Shown one piece after another: positions 6,174 to 8,736 of a stretch of DNA of 8,736 nucleotides. This DNA is from Nitrosomonadaceae bacterium (GTDB lineage Bacteria > Pseudomonadota > Gammaproteobacteria > Burkholderiales > Nitrosomonadaceae), in contig JAHELA010000064.1 in assembly GCA_024644425.1 (NCBI GenBank), positions 1 through 8,736 on the forward strand, in the 5' to 3' direction. The position numbers and the translations under genes are program-made. Position 1 is the first letter of the stretch. Every line of letters starts with the position of its first letter. Below the pieces are notes generated by a model. It was not told the origin of the DNA, did no database searches, and worked only from the letters and a program-made list of their open reading frames with translations.

Positions 6174-8105
6174 TCAGAGAAAAAACTGCTGAACTTCACC
6201 TAGATCACGTGTGCGCTTCATTGGTGGAAGACTTTGCCAGATACGTTTTCCGTAGGATTTAGTTATTAAACGTGGGTCACAGATCATCATCACACCACGA
6301 TCAACTTCGTCACGGATTAACCGTCCAACACCTTGTTTCAGATTGATAACTGATCGTGGCAACTGGTATTCCATGAATGCATTTCCTCCGTCTTCATTAA
6401 TTTTTTCGATGCGCGCTGAAAGCACAGGATCATCTGGCGACGCAAATGGTAGCTTATCTATAATTACTAATGACAAAGCTTCGCCACGCACATCTACCCC
6501 TTCCCAGAAGGATTGACTACCTATTAGCACAGCATTTCCCATGTTACGAAAACGCTCTAACATATCAGAACGTGACCCTTGTCCTTGTAGCAACAAAGGA
6601 TACTCAAGTTGTTCTCGCTCAAATAAATCTGACAAAATAGTATAGATTTGCTGCATCGCTCGTAAACTTGTGCACAAGAAGAACGCGCGGCCACGACTTG
6701 CCTTCAATACTGGGAATGCAGCTTTAACTACACTTTCTGTATATCCTTGGCCTGCAGGCTCGGGCAAGCCGGTTGGCACATAAAGTAGCGCCTGACTTGC
6801 AAAATCAAATGGACTTTCCCAACAAACTGAACGTAACATGCTTGATTCTGAATCTAACCCCATTTCCTTGTTGTAATGTGTGAAGTCACCCCTGACTGAC
6901 AACGTTGCGGAAGTAAATATCCATGCCCGAGGAGAAACTCTTAACTGCTTGTTAAATTCTTTCGCTATGGATAAGGGAGTTACGTTAAGTTGTAACACGT
7001 AACTAAATGTTTCTACCCAGCGCACAAAACCCTCCATACCTACTTTACTAGACCAACGTCGTATATCGAAAATAATTTCACGTACTCGTTGCCAGCAGTT
7101 CTCTAATCCTTCAGAGCGTTCTGCTTGATTTTCTAGTATCATACTTACTGCATCGAGCCTTTCAAGCAACTTTTCTAGTCCTTTTCCGAATTCAAGATTT
7201 TGTATTACTGTAGCCATCGGTAAGCGAGAGTTATCCCCTTCGATAGTAAGTCGCAAATCACGTGCTGCTTTTTCCATGGCAGACGCAGCTTCAGGCAATG
7301 CAGCGAAATCCTTGGCACTTAATAGTCCTTCAGCCTCAATATCATGTGCTAGTTCTAGTATTTGGCCGGTACTTATTGACTCGCCAAAAAACAAGCTGGC
7401 AGTTTCGGGCAACTGATGAGCCTCGTCAAATATTACTGTATTGCAAGTAGGAAGCAGCTCAGAAAGACCTTCATCGCGTAGGAGTACATCAGCAAAAAAT
7501 AAATGGTGGTTAACAACAATTATATCTGCAGAAGTCGCTTTTTTTCGTGCATCCATGACAAAACACTCTTTATAATTTGAACATTCAGAACCAAGACAGT
7601 TTTCCCGTGTTGAAGTTACTTGCTGCCAAATTGCTGCGTTCTCAGGAACTTTGCTTAATTCACCCTTGTCCCCACTACTACTTGTTTCTGCGTAGCGCTC
7701 AATCAACTTTAAATATTTTCTGTCATCAAGACTAACATGCTCATTTTGTAAAGCACGCTTCAAATGATAATGACACACGTAATTGGCCCGACCTTTTAAT
7801 AAAGCTACTTTAACAGGTATATTTAGCGCCGCACGTGCAATAAGAATATCCCGATGGAAAATCTGGTCCTGCTGAGTTTTTGTCCCGGTTGAAAGAACTA
7901 CTTTGCCACCCGCTAGAAGTGCAGGAACTAAATACGCAAAAGTTTTTCCGGTTCCTGTTCCCGCTTCTGCAACCAGAATATGATTTCGATCTATAGTTTC
8001 GGCTATCATCTGCGCCATTTCTAGTTGCTGTGCACGTACACGATAACCAGGTATAAGCTTAGCAAGTGCGCCGTTAGAAGAAAAATAAAATTCGAGATTA
8101 GGCAT
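6174..8105 (-). CDS. yoaA: YoaA/DinG-family Fe-S ATP-dependent DNA helicase (XPD-like, superfamily 2)
   Basis: The 643-residue product is an XPD/DinG-like helicase, close in length and sequence to E. coli YoaA (636) rather than DinG (716). Motifs in order: Q-motif region YRVRAQQLEMAQ (21-32), Walker A AGTGTGKT (48-55), the Fe-S cysteines Cys111, Cys170, Cys175 and Cys181, VVNHHLFFAD (197-206), the DEAH box (227-230), FTSATLS (397-403), GSQSFWEGVDV (529-539) and QGVGRLIRD (591-599). The C-X4-C-X5-C spacing is that of the DinG/YoaA 4Fe-4S cluster. Such enzymes unwind DNA 5' to 3'. E. coli YoaA pairs with the clamp-loader subunit HolC to clear blocked 3' ends at stalled forks. The start is taken as the ATG at 8105, followed by PNLEFYFSSNGALAKLIPGY, which aligns with the YoaA N-terminus. 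There is no obvious Shine-Dalgarno and no LexA-type CTGT-N8-ACAG box nearby. A long perfect inverted repeat lies in its leader. Confidence 0.95.
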   Translation of the reverse strand: MPNLEFYFSSNGALAKLIPGYRVRAQQLEMAQMIAETIDRNHILVAEAGTGTGKTFAYLVPALLAGGKVVLSTGTKTQQDQIFHRDILIARAALNIPVKVALLKGRANYVCHYHLKRALQNEHVSLDDRKYLKLIERYAETSSSGDKGELSKVPENAAIWQQVTSTRENCLGSECSNYKECFVMDARKKATSADIIVVNHHLFFADVLLRDEGLSELLPTCNTVIFDEAHQLPETASLFFGESISTGQILELAHDIEAEGLLSAKDFAALPEAASAMEKAARDLRLTIEGDNSRLPMATVIQNLEFGKGLEKLLERLDAVSMILENQAERSEGLENCWQRVREIIFDIRRWSSKVGMEGFVRWVETFSYVLQLNVTPLSIAKEFNKQLRVSPRAWIFTSATLSVRGDFTHYNKEMGLDSESSMLRSVCWESPFDFASQALLYVPTGLPEPAGQGYTESVVKAAFPVLKASRGRAFFLCTSLRAMQQIYTILSDLFEREQLEYPLLLQGQGSRSDMLERFRNMGNAVLIGSQSFWEGVDVRGEALSLVIIDKLPFASPDDPVLSARIEKINEDGGNAFMEYQLPRSVINLKQGVGRLIRDEVDRGVMMICDPRLITKSYGKRIWQSLPPMKRTRDLGEVQQFFL

Positions 8106-8115
8106 TAAAAAACTA

Positions 8116-8142
8116 ACTGAACTAAAATCATGATAGTTCAGT
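8116..8142. promoter_or_regulatory. Perfect 9-bp inverted repeat in the yoaA leader
   Basis: ACTGAACTA (8116-8124) and TAGTTCAGT (8134-8142) are exact reverse complements around a 9-bp centre. The repeat begins 11 bp upstream of the yoaA ATG, downstream of the candidate promoter. It could be an operator for a dimeric repressor, or a hairpin in the leader that affects translation or mRNA stability. No gene on the plus strand ends here and there is no T-run, so a terminator role is unlikely. It does not match the LexA box. Confidence 0.6.
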
Positions 8143-8166
8143 GTTCAAAATAAATTGATTTCTAAA

Positions 8167-8196
8167 ATAATGAGAATAGCGCAAGTCGCTAGTCAA
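8167..8196 (-). promoter_or_regulatory. Candidate sigma-70 promoter for yoaA with a palindrome in the spacer
   Basis: On the minus strand TTGACT (8196-8191, 5 of 6) is followed after 18 bp by CATTAT (8172-8167, 4 of 6). This would start transcription near 8160 and give a leader of about 55 nt. The spacer contains TAGCG-ACTTG-CGCTA (8191-8177), a 5-bp inverted repeat that would lie under RNA polymerase, a common place for a repressor site. Confidence 0.35.
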
Positions 8197-8362
8197 TTAT
8201 GTGTTTTGTTACTATTGATTCTCTTATTTAAATTCTAATTTTAATAATGTATTACAAGGGCTTAATGAACTTAAAAGAAAAAACAGCTTAAACCAACTCC
8301 AGGTTATACTATAAATATGGTGCAAATTAGAACTTAGTCCAACAAAACACTTTGGTCTTTTA

Positions 8363-8379
8363 ACTATAATTTTTATAGT
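8363..8379. repeat. 17-nt palindrome with 7-bp arms
   Basis: ACTATAA and TTATAGT flank a TTT centre. A transcript of either strand could fold a short A/U stem of low stability. It lies in the gene-free region, far from any start codon in view. No role can be assigned; it may be an operator for a gene outside the window or a chance palindrome. Confidence 0.35.
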
Positions 8380-8624
8380 CTTACAACACGCAATCCACTC
8401 AAACCCTACGCTCCTAGCTCTGATAGTACTAAGAAATTGTAACTCTGCAAACTATAACTCCGTATGAAGCGCTTAAGCACAATATTATTATATAACAAAT
8501 AGTTAGCAGGACACCTTATTTACCATATTTTTCATCTTCTCCAATTTATACTCATTTAAGTAAAATGTTGTAATTTTTAATCAGGGCTTTAATTCTAATA
8601 TTACTTTACTAGCATACAAATTGC

Positions 8625-8654
8625 TTGACTTGAGGCACTTTTGTCGGCTAATCT
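8625..8654 (+). promoter_or_regulatory. Candidate promoter reading out of the right edge, with stable-RNA-like features
   Basis: TTGACT (8625-8630) and TAATCT (8649-8654) are 18 bp apart. About 60 bp of A/T-rich DNA resembling an UP element lies upstream, and a G/C-rich discriminator, GAGCGGG, follows the -10. That combination is known from rRNA and tRNA promoters under stringent control. The -10 matches only 3 of 6 bases. No start codon, boxA or RNA gene is visible in the 80 bp that remain, so the target would lie beyond the window. Confidence 0.3.
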
Positions 8655-8736
8655 GAGCGGGTTGATTTTCGGTCGGCGAGAAGAGTAAAAGGTAAAAGCC
8701 TCCGTTAACTAGATCATCAAAAGCTATTTGTCAGCG

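Larger units (their letters stand above)
8106..8736. other. 631-bp AT-rich stretch without a convincing gene
   Basis: All six frames are broken by frequent stops, and no tRNA-like or rRNA-like sequence was recognised. Positions 8106-8200 hold the yoaA leader and promoter candidates. Positions 8200-8620 are very AT-rich with short palindromes: ACTATAA-TTT-TTATAGT at 8363-8379 and GCTTAAGC at 8471-8478. From about 8640 the sequence becomes more GC-rich, following a promoter-like pair that reads toward the right edge. Two tiny open frames with upstream purine runs, of 8 codons (plus strand, ATG at 8265) and 10 codons (minus strand, near 8500-8533), are too short to call. Confidence 0.6.

Noticed and set aside
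6112..6181. Bidirectional terminator between ygfZ and yoaA
   Set aside because: The palindromes present have no proper loop or no following T-run.
7262..7450. 62-codon open frame antisense to yoaA
   Set aside because: It is inside the helicase gene next to the DEAH box, with no start signals or recognisable protein.
8116..8142. LexA (SOS) box before yoaA
   Set aside because: The repeat has CTG and CAG at its ends but 19 bp between them, not the CTGT-N8-ACAG form.
8265..8291. Eight-codon leader peptide (ATG at 8265) after an AAGGG
   Set aside because: It is too short, has no run of regulatory codons, no following attenuator hairpin and no downstream gene.
8490..8533. Ten-codon minus-strand open frame preceded by GGAGAAG
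   Set aside because: The ribosome-site match is good but the frame is tiny and leads into 400 bp of gene-free DNA.
1..8736. Mobile element, CRISPR array or defence system
   Set aside because: No transposase, integrase, spaced direct repeats or known defence proteins were seen; every clear gene is a conserved chromosomal one.

Overview
The window looks like core chromosome of a low-GC betaproteobacterium, most likely a relative of the Nitrosomonadales or Methylophilales. This is inferred from gene content and order: an extracytoplasmic-stress operon in the order rpoE-rseA-rseB-mucD with no rseC, transcribed away from a divergent nadB. The DNA is AT-rich by eye, especially between genes. I cannot fix the genus without a database search.

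Layout. Positions 1-3139 (minus strand) hold the envelope-stress module. It starts with the ECF sigma factor RpoE, followed one base after its stop by the inner-membrane anti-sigma factor RseA. RseB follows with a 4-nt ATGA stop/start overlap. After a 197-bp gap comes a periplasmic DegP/DegQ (MucD)-family protease, cut off by the left edge of the window. Positions 3140-3416 are a shared divergent regulatory region. Positions 3417-6111 (plus strand) hold nadB (L-aspartate oxidase, first step of NAD synthesis) and ygfZ (folate-binding Fe-S maintenance protein). A YoaA/DinG-type Fe-S DNA helicase (6174-8105, minus strand) converges on ygfZ. Positions 8106-8736 carry no convincing gene. That stretch holds the yoaA leader with a perfect inverted repeat, other short palindromes and, near the right edge, a possible strong promoter reading out of the window.

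How the genes work together. RseA should hold RpoE at the membrane and RseB should protect RseA from proteolysis. Envelope damage then triggers RseA destruction and frees RpoE. The MucD-type protease degrades misfolded periplasmic proteins. NadB, YgfZ and YoaA belong to a different physiology. NadB makes iminoaspartate for the Fe-S enzyme NadA, YgfZ supports Fe-S enzymes, and YoaA carries an Fe-S cluster. That shared Fe-S link is suggestive but may be chance.

I found no mobile element, CRISPR array, tRNA or rRNA gene, and no clearly new system. The most distinctive features are an 87-bp in-frame tandem duplication in the periplasmic part of rseA, and the inverted repeat in the yoaA leader. 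The three genes outside the stress operon also lack evident Shine-Dalgarno sequences.
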